NCBI GenBank assembly: GCA_030762175.1
Contig: CM060833.1
Location: 6,885,001 to 6,949,000 of the forward strand
Reading direction: 5' to 3'
DNA from: Metallyticus violacea
Taxonomy: Eukaryota; Arthropoda; Insecta; Mantodea; Metallyticidae
DNA: 64,000 nucleotides
Shown here: in pieces, positions 1-9,985 of the stretch
How positions within the stretch are numbered: the first letter of the stretch is position 1
Layout of the letters: each line of letters starts with the position of its first letter
Program-made: the position numbers and the translations under genes
Notes under the pieces: model-generated
The model's database searches: none
The model's input: the letters and a program-made list of their open reading frames with translations, nothing else
Told to the model about the DNA's origin: nothing

Positions 1-640
1 CGTGGTGCAGCTTGCAATTTGTTGCACGCAAATGTGGCCTTTTAAGTGTGATATCGCCTTGCAGAGTTTTCAGGATATCTCTGTGGTATTCCCCAGTTAA
101 CCATAATGGTTAGCCATTCCTTGAATGTCGAAAAATGAGATGGCCATAACTTTCCCAGCAGAAGCAGCCACTTTTTGTGTACATGATGATGGAAAATTTC
201 ACACAGAACTTTGCTGTTTGCTGTGAGGATCGAAATGATGTATCCAAGTTTCATCAGCAGTGATTACCTTTGCAAGAAACTCCACACCGTCCTGTAGCAT
301 CATATTCGACTGCAAGCAGCTTCCTTTTGTTTGGCAATCAGCAGTCTTTGAACCCACCGTGCACAAACACCTCTCATGTGCATCATTTCAGTTACCAAAG
401 TGTGGATAGCACACAGTGAAAAATTAGAGGACAATTTGGAGCGCCGGGTCCAAATTCCTTTAAAATTAATGGTATTCCATCTTTAAACATTTTAAAACAT
501 ATTTAGCTGTGCTTTATGGAAGAACAAACACCGCATAGGCCTCAGCTAAAGATTTGGTTTAGGCGACACTCAATTTACACACCTGTTCCATGGAGAACCG
601 GAAGTGACAGCAATGATACTATACTCATGTACGTTACGCC
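1..640 (-). mobile_element. mariner relic, third lineage, copy 1 (runs off left edge)
   Basis: This decayed Tc1/mariner-type transposase gene reads on the minus strand. It is recognised mainly by alignment to the copy at 42545-43286: both share the block around 'gcagagttttcagg' (61-74 here), the block 'cacctctcatgtg' (about 369-381) and 'cataggcctcag' (about 533-544) in the same order. The part carrying the third catalytic residue would lie left of position 1, so only the N-terminal and middle portions are in the window. Stops interrupt every frame. The right boundary is approximate because no terminal inverted repeat is seen. Confidence 0.6.
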
Positions 641-748
641 ACAAGTTAAAATATTGTATCGTTAAATTGCAGAGCAAAAAATTAAGCCTGTAAAATTATG
701 GCCTTTCTTTATTAAACAGTCTTAGGTTATTTATCTTATATATTCTTC

Positions 749-1024
749 TATTTATTTTTCTCAGCCCGTGGTGAGCTTTGGCCTGCCTCAGCGACCTCTG
801 CTTCCTTTACCTCCGTCTTACGACTTCTTGATAGAGGGCAGCATTGCATGCTGGCACCTGTCACTCGGCTCCCTAGATCAAAGAACGCCGGCAGCTTCCC
901 AATTTCCTTACTAGGCTGAGGGGACCCCATGTCAGACCTCCCTAACTTAGAAAATTCCTTAACAGCTACCGGGAACCAAACCCGGGACTCTCGTACAAAA
1001 GTCAGCAACGGTAATCTCTAGAGC
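749..1024 (-). mobile_element. SINE-C, copy 1 (tRNA-headed SINE)
   Basis: This is a short interspersed element on the minus strand. Read in that direction, a Pol III B-box-like motif (reverse complement of 'gggaaccaaacccggg', about 970-985) is followed by a body shared with 11698-11922, including 'ctagatc', a pyrimidine-rich middle and the 'cagcctgaggggacc'-type segment. It is more diverged than copy 2 and its A-box side is weak. The ORF across it is incidental. Confidence 0.6.
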
Positions 1025-1278
1025 AATTATATGTTGTTATTTGTTATTAATATTGTTTTCATGCGTTTATATACTTTTAAATGTATTATTATTAGTATTA
1101 GATGATAAGGCAAATATTTAAAAAAGGTACATTTGTTTCTTGTTTTTATCTTTAAATTTTGTAAAACAGGTATTAAAAACGCTGAAATACATAGGTGCAA
1201 ATTTGGGGTTTTAAACTTGAGTTAACTCTAATTGTTAAAAATTAGGTTTCAAGACAGTTTTTAGTTGATAAACATCTA

Positions 1279-2468
1279 TGAGCGTAGGTCCACAAGTTTC
1301 CGGCCTAACTATTTTCTAGGTATAATAAAGACCAAAACTATATTTCACTTTTCAAATAGTTACCCTTAATTGCAATACACTTCTCACATCTTTGAATTAA
1401 CATTTCAACCCCCCCCCAAATAGTCAGAAGTCTTGTCTACATAATAGGCATAAACAGCATCCATCACTTCTTCGTCACACTTAAATTTCCTTCCTCGAAG
1501 GTCCTTCTTGAGTTTTAAGAAGAGGAAATAGTCACTGGGAGCTAGACCTGGGATGTAGGGTGGATGGTCGATCTCTTTGAAGCCACATTTCTTCAAAACT
1601 TCCTTTGCAACAAGAGCTGTGTGCACAGGCGCGTTGTCGTGAAGAAGGCGCACACCAACTGCTCAGCTTTCCTCGCCTTTTCTCTTTGATGGAAGCACGT
1701 AGTCTGTGCAGTAGGCCAGCATAGTACTCCCCATTTACTGTAGTGTTCCTCTCCTTGAAGTCAACGAAGAGTATTCCTTCATAGTGCCAAAGGATTGTGC
1801 CCATAATCTTCTTGGTTGACTTAGCGACCTTGGCCTTTAGAGATGGTACTTCGCCAGGTTTACGCCTGTCACTCCATTGATTCTCTTTTGGACATGGGAT
1901 CATAGTAGAGGATCATAGTTTCATCTCCTGTAACAATGTTTTGTAGAACTTCTCTCTCGTTGCCACGGCAGAGCTCCAAAAATGTCTGACAACAGATGAC
2001 TCGTTGCTGCTTTTGGACTGAAGAAAGAAGTCTAGACCCCCATCTTGCACTAACCTTATTCATGTTTAAATGTTCATGAATAATTCGAAGTGCTATTCTT
2101 TTAGAAAGGCCCCACCTTGCTGCTATTTCTGTAACTTTGAGCCATTGGCCGGTCTTCCATAATTTCTCCTTCCACAAGAGCGATGTTTTCAGGAGTGAGC
2201 ACCTCCAAGGACCGACCTGTGCGCTTTTCGTCTTCAATGCTTTCTCGACCCATTCGAAAAAGTTTGGCCCATTCTTTTACGGTAGAATATGAGGGGGATG
2301 CTTCCCTATATACACCGTCCAATCGCTGTTTAATTTAATTTGGAGTAAGTCCTTCTTTTGTGAAGAACTTAATAACAGGGCGAAATTCCATTTTTAACAT
2401 GTCACAATCTTCTACACATAGCCTTCTTTATGTAACTATATATGAACAAGTGAAAACAGCGGAGCAGG
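1279..2468 (-). mobile_element. mariner DD34D element, lineage 1 copy A, inactive
   Basis: This is a cut-and-paste transposon of the mariner group on the minus strand. The 3' terminal inverted repeat starts after a TA dinucleotide (1277-1278) and contains 'gtaggtcc' and 'aagtttccggcctaa', matching copies B (31946) and C (61365). The minus-strand translation shows the expected order: an N-terminal helix-turn-helix region (about 2400-2150), GDETMIL with the first catalytic Asp (about 1920), LLHDNAPVHTAL with the second (about 1630) and LAPSDYFL with the third (about 1535). The parts fall in different frames, so the transposase is broken by frameshifts. A local duplication near 1899-1920 repeats 'gatcatagt'. 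The 5' terminal repeat is missing, with homology to B ending near 2468. Confidence 0.88.
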
Positions 2469-3069
2469 GCTAAAATGTTTATAATTTCAGATGTGTCAAA
2501 AGGTTTCTTGCTTCTCTTCAGGTCATCAGTTTTTGGTAAGCTTTATAACGCTTATTTTTATCTATCTTAGAGCACTTTATTTAATTGTATTTCTTTCGTT
2601 ACGTTTTTTTATATTTTCGGGGCGTTGCTACACATAAAATACCGAATTACTAACAAAATGTGATAATATCACCTGTTTAAAAAATGTACTTGTTTACCTT
2701 TCAGTGTTTTTCTTCCCCCCATTAAAAAACAACCCATGTGAAGAACTGTTCTGCCAATTCCTGTGAGCTGAGCTAGTGTTTTGTTTTGTTTCTGTATAGT
2801 CAGATAGCGCTCAGCCATTGTCTAGATAATTATTTTGTGGAGTGGTCAGTTTACAGTTGCGAGATTGGCAGTATGTGTCAGCGGGAGGTGCTTCCCTGCA
2901 GAGTTTTATAATCAGAATGTATTCAAAAGCCCGGACCTGCGATTTGTTCGGTAGGCAGAGATGTACGAAACACTAGCGGAGATAAATGCGCCGTCCATGT
3001 AGGTAATTATATTTTCCACGCCAGTAGCGATGCTCTGAAATTACAGGTTTCGTTTTCTTTTTGTTTCAG
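2469..3069. other. Unannotated stretch upstream of the C1 exon
   Basis: No repeat or gene is recognised here. The last 22 bases form a good 3' splice site: a pyrimidine tract from about 3048 ending in TTTCAG at 3064-3069. The sequence just upstream is therefore probably intron of the C1-domain gene. Confidence 0.4.
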
Positions 3070-3178
3070 CCGGAAGCGGACTCCCAAAACCACACTTTCC
3101 GATGCAAGGTGTTCAAGAGACCGAGACCCTGCAATTTGTGCCACCAGCCCATCCACCACGAGGGCAGCTGTTGTCGAG
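3070..3178 (+). CDS. Tensin-like C1-domain exon, first half of the zinc finger
   Basis: This internal exon of 109 nt encodes the first part of a C1 (phorbol-ester/DAG-type) zinc-binding domain. The frame starts at the acceptor with PEADSQN, then shows His, 12 residues, Cys-Asn-Leu-Cys, ten residues, then the Cys-Arg that begins the third zinc pair. H-X12-C-X2-C is canonical C1 spacing, while the ten-residue middle loop is shorter than the classical 13-14 and matches the C1 of tensin-2 as I recall it. The exon is bounded by TTTCAG (3064-3069) and GTGAGT (3179-3184). It ends in phase 1, and the leftover G joins TA of the next exon to make Val. Tensins are focal-adhesion scaffolds linking integrin tails to actin; membership here is inference from the spacing and the CRVCK-type sequence. 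An unrelated C1 protein remains possible. Overlapping ORFs on the other strand are shadows. Confidence 0.78.
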
Positions 3179-3434
3179 GTGAGTTTGACGCGCGCACTGT
3201 CAACAGACATTTGAAAATTATCAGAAGAACATTCAGCCAAGTAACTTGTAACAGAGCCCAGGGTCATAGAGTTAAAACTGATGTACACCCTGTCGAAAAA
3301 TGAGTCATTCCTTGGAGAACTTCAGAGACGCTCGAAAAAAGCTGCATTCATAATGTGCATGCAGCGACTGGCATTCTGCAGGAGGCGCTTTGCCTTTAAA
3401 TAAATGGCTTCTGGAAAGGGAACGTTAGGGTACA

Positions 3435-3507
3435 GTAGCGTTGACCGAGTGGTTTAGAAGACATTGTACTCTTCTGTATAAACTCCTGGGTTCAAATCCC
3501 ACGCAAC
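3435..3507 (+). pseudogene. tRNA-like relic or SINE head
   Basis: This 73-nt segment has tRNA dimensions. The outer seven bases (GTAGCGT and ACGCAAC) pair at six of seven positions. A T-arm with four GC-rich pairs encloses TTCAAAT, and the A-box region TTGACCGAGTGGTTTAG resembles Ser/Leu-type tRNAs. The D stem and anticodon stem do not pair well, so it is not a functional tRNA. It could be a decayed tRNA gene or the head of a SINE whose body is the AT-rich sequence downstream. Confidence 0.45.
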
Positions 3508-3900
3508 ATTTCTGTCTAATTTTTTATTATTGGTTTTATAAGTGTGTCGTAAAACATCATGTTGCCTAACCATCATATTATATTTTAATATATTTGAATT
3601 TTACCTTTGCACACACAAAAACATTATCAGAAACTAACGTATTCTTTACAAATAACTTATTAAATACATGAACAAAAACATTAATCTTCTAAAGTAACAG
3701 CACATACAAATAAACACAAATTAATATCGAAGTGTATGAACCCTTATCATGTAAATCTGTCCTCAATCTTCGGGGCACAGATATCAGATTTCTACAGTAG
3801 TGTGGACGATAACATCCCAGCTTTCTGGAATTTGTGCCCATAAGTCATCTTTTGTCCTTCGTGCATGTGCAACATATATAGAACAAATATTGATGGGAAT

Positions 3901-5203
3901 ATATATACCGAGGGCGCCAAAAATATATACAAACTTTCACAGTAGATATCTAAAGTTGAACTGAAAAACAACAGTAATGTGTAGTATGATGTTCTGTAAA
4001 CAGATGTGACTCACGTTACGTTATGCTAGCGTTGCTACAACAAAATGGAGCCAAGATTATCGTTTGAATAGCGGAGAGCAATTTTGAATTGGTTTTGGAA
4101 AACCGAGAATGTTGTTGGAAGTTCAAAGGCAATGGAGACGTACATACAGAACAGAACCGCGAGTAACAACTGCACGCATTCGAGACAAATTTGAGACTCG
4201 TGGTACCGTATGCGATGTTCACAAGGGCAGATCTGGGAGACCTCGCACAGCAACAAGCCCCGCGTCCTCGGCTATGGTTTTGGAACGTTTTGAGCACTCA
4301 CCGCAGAAATCTACAAAGTAATGCGCACGTGAGACTGAGATTAGCAGAACCAGCGTACGTCGTATTATTAAAACAGCAAAGTTGAAAGTTTTCATCCTAA
4401 GACTTTTGCATGCATTAAATGAACATGACCCTGATCGGAGAATGCTGTACTGTGAGTGGTTTCGGAACATGGCGCAAGAGGATGAGGCCTTCGTAGCGAA
4501 AGTTGTTTGTTCCGATGAGACACAATTTCAGTTGAACGAAACTGTTAACTGGCATAACTGTCTACTGGTGTGCAAACAATCCACATGTTATTTTGGAAAA
4601 GGATGTTAATTTACCTGGAATTAATGTTTGGTGTGGGTTGTCGTCTAGGGGTCTAATTGGACCATTCTTTTTTGAAGGAACAGGAACTGACTCTGTGTAC
4701 CTGAACATGATACGCACATCCGTCTTACCCGCATTCATACACTCTATGGAAATGAGGAACTTTACTTCCAACAGGACGGTGCACCACCACATTACTGCCG
4801 AGATGTACTTGCATACCTTGTTGACAATCTCCCAAGGCACTGGATAGGACGAAGAGGTTCGATTGAGTTCCCACCGCGTTCTCCGGATCTAACTCCGTTG
4901 TACTTCCACCTATGGGGAACTCTTAAGAATGTTGTATACCGTAGAAAACCAGCTACACTGACAGCACTTCGGGAAGAAATTGAAACGGCAGGTGCTGAGG
5001 ACACTTTCGCAAACGTTGCTCAATCAGTAGATCAACGTACTCAGAAGTGTATCGACGTCGATGGTGGGTATTTTGAGCAGCTGTTGTCTAAGATGATTAG
5101 TGCTCATCATTTTCTGTTTGTGTGAATTCAGTTTTGTTATGTTGACACAACTTTTTTCTTTGCTTGAAGTGTGTATACATTTTTTGGCATGCTGTGTATA
5201 TGT
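3901..5203 (+). mobile_element. IS630/Tc1-mariner (DD41D-type) element, copy E1, inactive
   Basis: This near-full-length DNA transposon is inserted in the C1-gene intron in sense orientation. The left end (3903 on, with GCCAAAAATATATACA) and right end (TGTATACATTTTTTGGC, 5173-5189) form an imperfect terminal inverted repeat of about 28 bp. The translation shows a helix-turn-helix N-terminus (from about 4109, VQRQWRRTYRTEP), a GRSGRPRTA linker, VVCSDETQF with the first Asp (about 4514), YFQQDGAPPHY with the second (about 4775) and PPRSPDLTPLYF about 42 codons later. The third acidic residue, Asp in copy E3 (LTPLDF), is Tyr here, so the catalytic triad is lost. Several frameshifts also break the frame. 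The 41-residue spacing is that of the DD41D group of Tc1/mariner. Confidence 0.88.
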
Positions 5204-6704
5204 AAAATATGTTAACGTTAAAGTTTGCTGTGTATGGGAACCGATTTACGAAACCAATTTGTCATAATATGTTACAAAGTTTATTTATAAAAAAAACTGC
5301 TTCATACCGGGAGAGACCTGTGCTCCTAACCAAGGCGTCACTGCAAACTGTGCCACAGAAATAACGGAACACACATATTAGTCAGGATGCCATATGAGCC
5401 TTGGTGCTTACCTTGTGAACCGCGCGCTGTAACGAGTAGGATTAAAGGAATTTTGCAATCATAGGTTGCCTTTTGTTATGAGGACACCTACGGAAGAGCG
5501 AACTAGGCTACAGCTTCGTTGATACACTTCTGAGGACAAGATTGTTTAATTGACGATGAGAAAAGAAGCATTGAGTTGTAGGCGGTGAAAAAAATTATTG
5601 AGCCAACTCAAGAAACATTCAATCACCATCTCGGAAATGAGCGGGGTTCACACGGATGCGTTCCTGTTTGTGTAGCACCTCGCTTATCTTGTAGCGAAAA
5701 AAATGTGGAGAAATTTTTGCAAAAATATGAAATACACATCACTAAATAAAAAAAGGGAAAATGTTAGCGTATTCAAATTGAAAGAACTTATCAATATTTA
5801 ATATACAATGAGATTATACCAGTTATAGACAACAGAGAGTGGTTCTGTTACCAGAAGAAAGGTGCAGGTAGTAGCTTGTAGCTTGTTTGAGGAAGGTTTT
5901 GTCAGCGAGTGGCTGTTACCCGGCGCTTTCATTGTATGCTAATTGTTATTTGTTAGTTATGTTGACTACATAAATATTGTTTTGAATACGGGTTTTTGTA
6001 TACGATACATGTGTAAAAACGCACTCTTGCAGCGAAGTGATTCGAATGAAAATTTCCTGACAATGGTGTTCCAGAATCCGTTCAAATACTTGTTAAAAAG
6101 TTGAGAGAGAGAGAGGGTCTCTCAATGACAAAAGGGCTCCGAGCAACCGTTTCTTACAAAAGAAAAGTTAGACTCGAATTTCCTACGCAGATGCCAGCAA
6201 TGTACTGCCGCTGAGGAGCATCATTTTCAACAACACATATAACGCTATTACTTTTAGTTTTAAATACAGTTGTAATGTTTTGAGTAAAAAAAAATAAATA
6301 CGAAATAAATAATATTACAACTTTACGCGCGATTATCCCACCAACCTTTTATATGATTGTGGTGGCAGCCTTTCTCCAGAAAGCAGATGTGCTTGATTTG
6401 TCCGTAACTCGAATAACCTCTCTGTATTTAAAGGTTTATACATTTAAAGGTTACAGTGTATTAATTAATATCATACAATAGACATTTTGACAGTAAATTA
6501 CAAACATTAATGTCTTCTATCATCTGTCAGTGAGACTGTTTATAATAAGTGACCCTATGGAATATGGCGGTTTTCAAAACTCTGCTGTTTCTACCGATTT
6601 TGCTATACATTTATGGTATTGGTTGCTATGTAACTATGCAATTTATTCTGTCCATTTAGTACTGATAATTGGACAGTTGAAAAACGTGTATTCGTTGTTG
6701 TTAC
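5204..6704. other. Unannotated intronic stretch
   Basis: About 1.5 kb of AT-rich sequence without a recognisable repeat, splice-flanked ORF or RNA gene. A short GA run (about 6103-6115) and several A runs are the only simple structure seen. Confidence 0.4.
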
Positions 6705-6705
6705 A

Positions 6706-6787
6706 AGAATCTCATGTATCATCAGTGTCCACCGCCTGTGGTGCCTTAGTAGTAACAACGGGCGTTAAACACTATTAAAAAAAAATA
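6706..6787 (+). mobile_element. SINE-A, 3' tail only
   Basis: Only the conserved 3' end of SINE-A is present: 'ctcatgtatcatcagtgtcc', the hairpin-forming 'caccgcctgtggtg', 'acgggcgttaaacactatt' and a short A tail. The tRNA-derived head is missing, which fits 5' truncation during retroposition. Confidence 0.8.
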
Positions 6788-7430
6788 CAGACCCGTTGCT
6801 CGAGCTATTATCAGTGAGGACACAAAAGATTACAATAGGCATCCTCTTCCCTCTCATCAAGTAGTTATACGTCCAGGTAGCCATGAATACATTTTGTGGT
6901 ACATGAAATGTTCCCGCTTGTTACTACAAACTCTATAATATTTAATAATTATTTATATTTAAATTATAAAAATACTCTATCTCAGGCATACCTGGATGTA
7001 TGGACCTGTTACAACTCGCAGATTCCCTGCCGCTGGTGAACCCATTGAGCCAGTTGTAAGCGGTCTTTTGTACTGGAGCTTCTTGGCCACACACAGCAGT
7101 TGAACGCCTATGAATTTCTGCAATTTTAGCGTCTCCGTTCCAAAAAAATCATGCAATTCATCTTTGTCCATGATAGTCGTTTTTTGTCTTGTCCACGTCT
7201 TTCTCTACTTGACAACAAACGAACATTGGTCTTTCGCTAATACTTTGCCATGGCGCACTTGTATCGTTCAATCGCCATACGAATGGAATGCCCATATATT
7301 GCGAGGTATTAATATATCACAGGTATTGTAAATACTTTCCGAACACCCTTTCGAAAATTTAAATATTGTCAAATTTAGCTGTATAAATGGGATATTTTAA
7401 TAGCAATATTTTTTCTTTCTTTTGTTACAG

Positions 7431-7468
7431 TATGCAAGTACGTCTGCCACAAGGCTTGTGAGAACAAG
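7431..7468 (+). CDS. Tensin-like C1-domain exon, second half of the zinc finger
   Basis: This 38-nt exon is flanked by TTTTGTTACAG and GTAAGG. With the leftover G from the exon ending at 3178 it encodes Val then CKYVCHKACENK. That completes C-X2-C, then X4-H-X2-C exactly as C1 domains require. The only zinc ligand still missing is the final Cys of the X7-C step, which must be in the next exon. The exon ends in phase 0 after Lys. The downstream exon was not found in the window. Very short exons like this are missed by ORF scans, and the assignment rests on the perfect phase match and the motif continuing across the splice. Confidence 0.8.
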
Positions 7469-7603
7469 GTAAGGTAACATTATTTTCCAAAAACCTATGT
7501 CTGTTCATATAGTTATTGCATAAGTACTTGTCGAAAATTTCACTTCTGGATTTGAAGTAGTCATCTCATAGTGAACAAGAATTATAAGATAAGTATATCG
7601 GGC

Positions 7604-7604
7604 G

Positions 7605-7636
<32 letters not shown>
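7604..7636 (+). repeat. Poly(T) tract
   Basis: An almost pure run of T directly abuts the left end of the hAT fragment. It could be a simple repeat or an old poly(A) tail on the minus strand. Confidence 0.9.
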
Positions 7637-7639
<3 letters not shown>

Positions 7640-8515
7640 ATCAGAGCCCAGAAGTTCAGACATTTACTTTGGTTAAGATAGCCAGATAAAAGGACAAGCA
7701 AAATATGGAACATAGACAGTGATATAATTAAAATATACATTTATTAAAGGTGAAAACAGAGAGAAATATCACTTATTATTAATTAAAATAAGTATTTAAC
7801 ATACTTAATAATTTCTTTATTATAATTAAAGTACTTAAGTTAATTTTTCTTCTTTACAAGCAACAAGAAGATTTTTTTTAAGGTATCAACTGTCATATGG
7901 TCAGCCGCTTGTCAGAGAGAACATTTTTCATCATGGAAAAAGAACGTTCTACTTCCACTGAAGTGATTGGAGCATATTTAAAACAAATTTCAGAAGGACT
8001 CATACCAGTTACAACTGAACATTCACCTTTCAGGACACCATGGAATGTGATTAAGACAAAATAAAATAGTTTTGAATAGTCCTGGTGAATGAGCAAAAGA
8101 TGCTCATTAATTTTTCGTCGAGTTCATTTTCTGTTTATGCGTTTATAGGGGAACCCGGTTAGTATCTCTCTTACTTCCGTACTGAACACATTATAGGGAC
8201 GGTTTATTGTACAGCTGTACTGCTTTCATCTTTCTCGCTTGCAATTGTTTGTTACATTTATACAGTTGAGAAGTTACCCCCACCACAAATCGCTCAGATC
8301 GATACAGGGTCCATCTCAAGGACTATTCAAAACTACAGTACTTCCCTAATCCTCTTATTTCATGATATTTGTATGCCCGAGGTAGGCATGCCTTCCTTTC
8401 CCTAATGAACGTTCTGCTGTTTAAAGAGCTTTAGTGAATGTGTTGAGAAGAAAGTCTGTAGACTACTTGAAAAGAAATAAAGGTAAACAAGGTTATCATT
8501 TGATTTTTTTTTTTT
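7637..8515 (-). mobile_element. hAT transposon fragment, copy 1
   Basis: The minus-strand translation of 7893-8096 contains the hAT C-terminal dimerisation signature VEVERSFSMMKNVLSDKRLT, preceded by a FKYAP stretch. The whole segment is the inverted counterpart of 40850-41680. Shared landmarks include 'tcagagcccagaagttcag' at the left, the dimerisation region, 'gtacagctgtac'-like sequence in the middle and 'cttgaaaagaa' near 8470. Only the last part of the transposase is present and it is broken. hAT elements are cut-and-paste transposons with a BED zinc finger and RNase H-like core, and both of those are absent here. Confidence 0.85.
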
Positions 8516-8639
8516 AAGGTGAACATGTCATTTAATTTTTAAAACTTTTTTTCAGGTCGATTTAATGAAATTGTTTATATGTTTTTTAAAATGCGTAAAT
8601 AATCGCAGAACAAACTATGATGATTCAAAATAGGCAACA

Positions 8640-8880
8640 TAGATAGTCAATTCTGCGTTCGATTCCCGTTCAAGTCATTCTAGTTTGGTAAGGTTTTTTC
8701 GGGGTTTTTCCTTGCCCTAAGAAGGTGAATACCGTATAGCTTTAAGGCGTCAAGGACTCGGATTCATTTGCCCCATCATTAATTCGTTTCATTCATGCCT
8801 ACAGATTGCACATACATCTACAAGTGTCTGGTTAAGACTAAAATCCAGTCAAGGGGACGATAAATAAACACTGTAAAAAC
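8640..8880 (+). mobile_element. Probable tRNA-derived SINE, 5'-truncated
   Basis: A B-box-like GTTCGATTCCC (about 8658-8668) is followed by a roughly 200-bp body ending 'gacgataaataaacac'. No A-box is clear upstream. The arrangement resembles SINE families elsewhere in the window, but no second copy was recognised, so the call is tentative. Confidence 0.4.
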
Positions 8881-9436
8881 GTTGAAACTGTATACCATAT
8901 GTAAAGTTTGAGTTAAACTGGAGTTTGCAAATGAAAACAATTTTTAAAGAACTTTTCAGAATTACCGCTCTAGACAAAGCTACTTAACAATAAAGCAGTC
9001 AGCTGTTGTTCAGTGTCAAACTGTCATATTATTAGTACGAAATTTTAGAGGTATTTATAGCATTAATCTTGAAATTGCTGATGATGAACTACAAATAATC
9101 GAGATTTGCTCACAAACCAGGGAGGGTTAAAGTTTTACGCTATTTCGCTTCATAATTGACTGATCACCATATAGTTTCAAGTCATCATAATAAAAAAATT
9201 ATCACCACTGGCATAATTTTTCATGCTAAAATTTAACTTTACAGTATTTATTAGCTTAACGCGTAATGTACACATGATATACCGGTTTCCGCTTGTGAGA
9301 GGTGTGCAGGTTGGAACATGTTCAGTTACACCCACAGTAAAATGGAGGTAACATGCGACGAACAATATACTGCTCTGAAATTCTGTTTTCACCTCTTCCG
9401 GTGAGCCCTATGCAACAGAGTTTGTTTTTGGTTTGG
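8881..9436. other. Unannotated stretch
   Basis: AT-rich sequence with no gene or repeat recognised. Confidence 0.4.
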
Positions 9437-9709
9437 TTTATTTACGGACGCTCTTTAACATCTCTGGTCATCAGCGTCCCATTCAATTCAGGGCGTGGAA
9501 CAGCCGACAAATTTTGCTCAGAGGTCTCTTCTTTCAGGCTTGAGGTTCTTTTTCGTGCCGTAAATGTATAACACGGGACCCACGGCTTTACTTCCCTTCC
9601 GAAGGAAGCCATACTTAAATTTTTTACGCCCGAAAAAATCCATCGATCCTGGCCGGGTTTGAAGGGTTTAGAAGGCAAGTATGGCTACCACTACACTACC
9701 AGGACCGAC
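9437..9709 (-). mobile_element. SINE-B, full-length
   Basis: This tRNA-headed SINE is on the minus strand. The head (9630-9709, reverse complement) has A-box-like sequence TAGTGTAGTGGTAGCC. The body carries the family core ('ccttccgaaggaagcc', 'gacccacggctttacttccc') and ends in a hairpin GGACGCT...AGCGTCC followed by GTAAATAAA. It lies 12 bp from a SINE-A in the same orientation. Confidence 0.88.
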
Positions 9710-9721
9710 TCAAGAGAGTTT

Positions 9722-9985
9722 TGTGTAGTATTTAAACCCGTTTTAGTATTGAGACACCACAGGCGGTGGACACTGATGATACATGAGATGTAATGATAAC
9801 TGGGAAAGGATTTTTTAAGGAAGGAAACGTTCCAGACCTAAGCTTGGGGTACCTCCCCGGCATTTGCCATTTATGAGGACTGAGGAAAACCTGGAAAAAA
9901 TCCCAGTCAGGGAGGATGGTCCTGGATTCGAACCCCAGCCTCCCGCTCACGAGTTCGCGTCTTAACGACCTCGGCCACCCTTGAC
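9722..9985 (-). mobile_element. SINE-A, full-length
   Basis: This tRNA-headed SINE is on the minus strand. Read in its own direction it starts with GGGTGGCCGAGGTCGTTAAG (A-box) and has GGTTCGAATCC (B-box, about 9928). Its 3' part carries 'acaccacaggcggtgg' and the GTTTAAATAC-type end. The head resembles Leu/Ser tRNA. It is a non-autonomous Pol III retroposon that depends on a LINE not seen here. Confidence 0.88.

Larger units (their letters stand above)
3179..7430 (+). other. Intron within the C1 domain, about 4.25 kb
   Basis: This GT-AG intron separates the two C1 exons. It begins GTGAGT and ends TTTTGTTACAG. It is phase 1 and splits the Val codon between the third and fourth zinc cysteines. 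It contains a tRNA-like relic, a near-complete IS630-type transposon in sense orientation and a SINE-A tail. The rest is AT-rich with no recognised content. Confidence 0.75.

Noticed and set aside
6103..6123. GA-rich run as a regulatory GAGA element
   Set aside because: A short isolated simple repeat with no supporting context.
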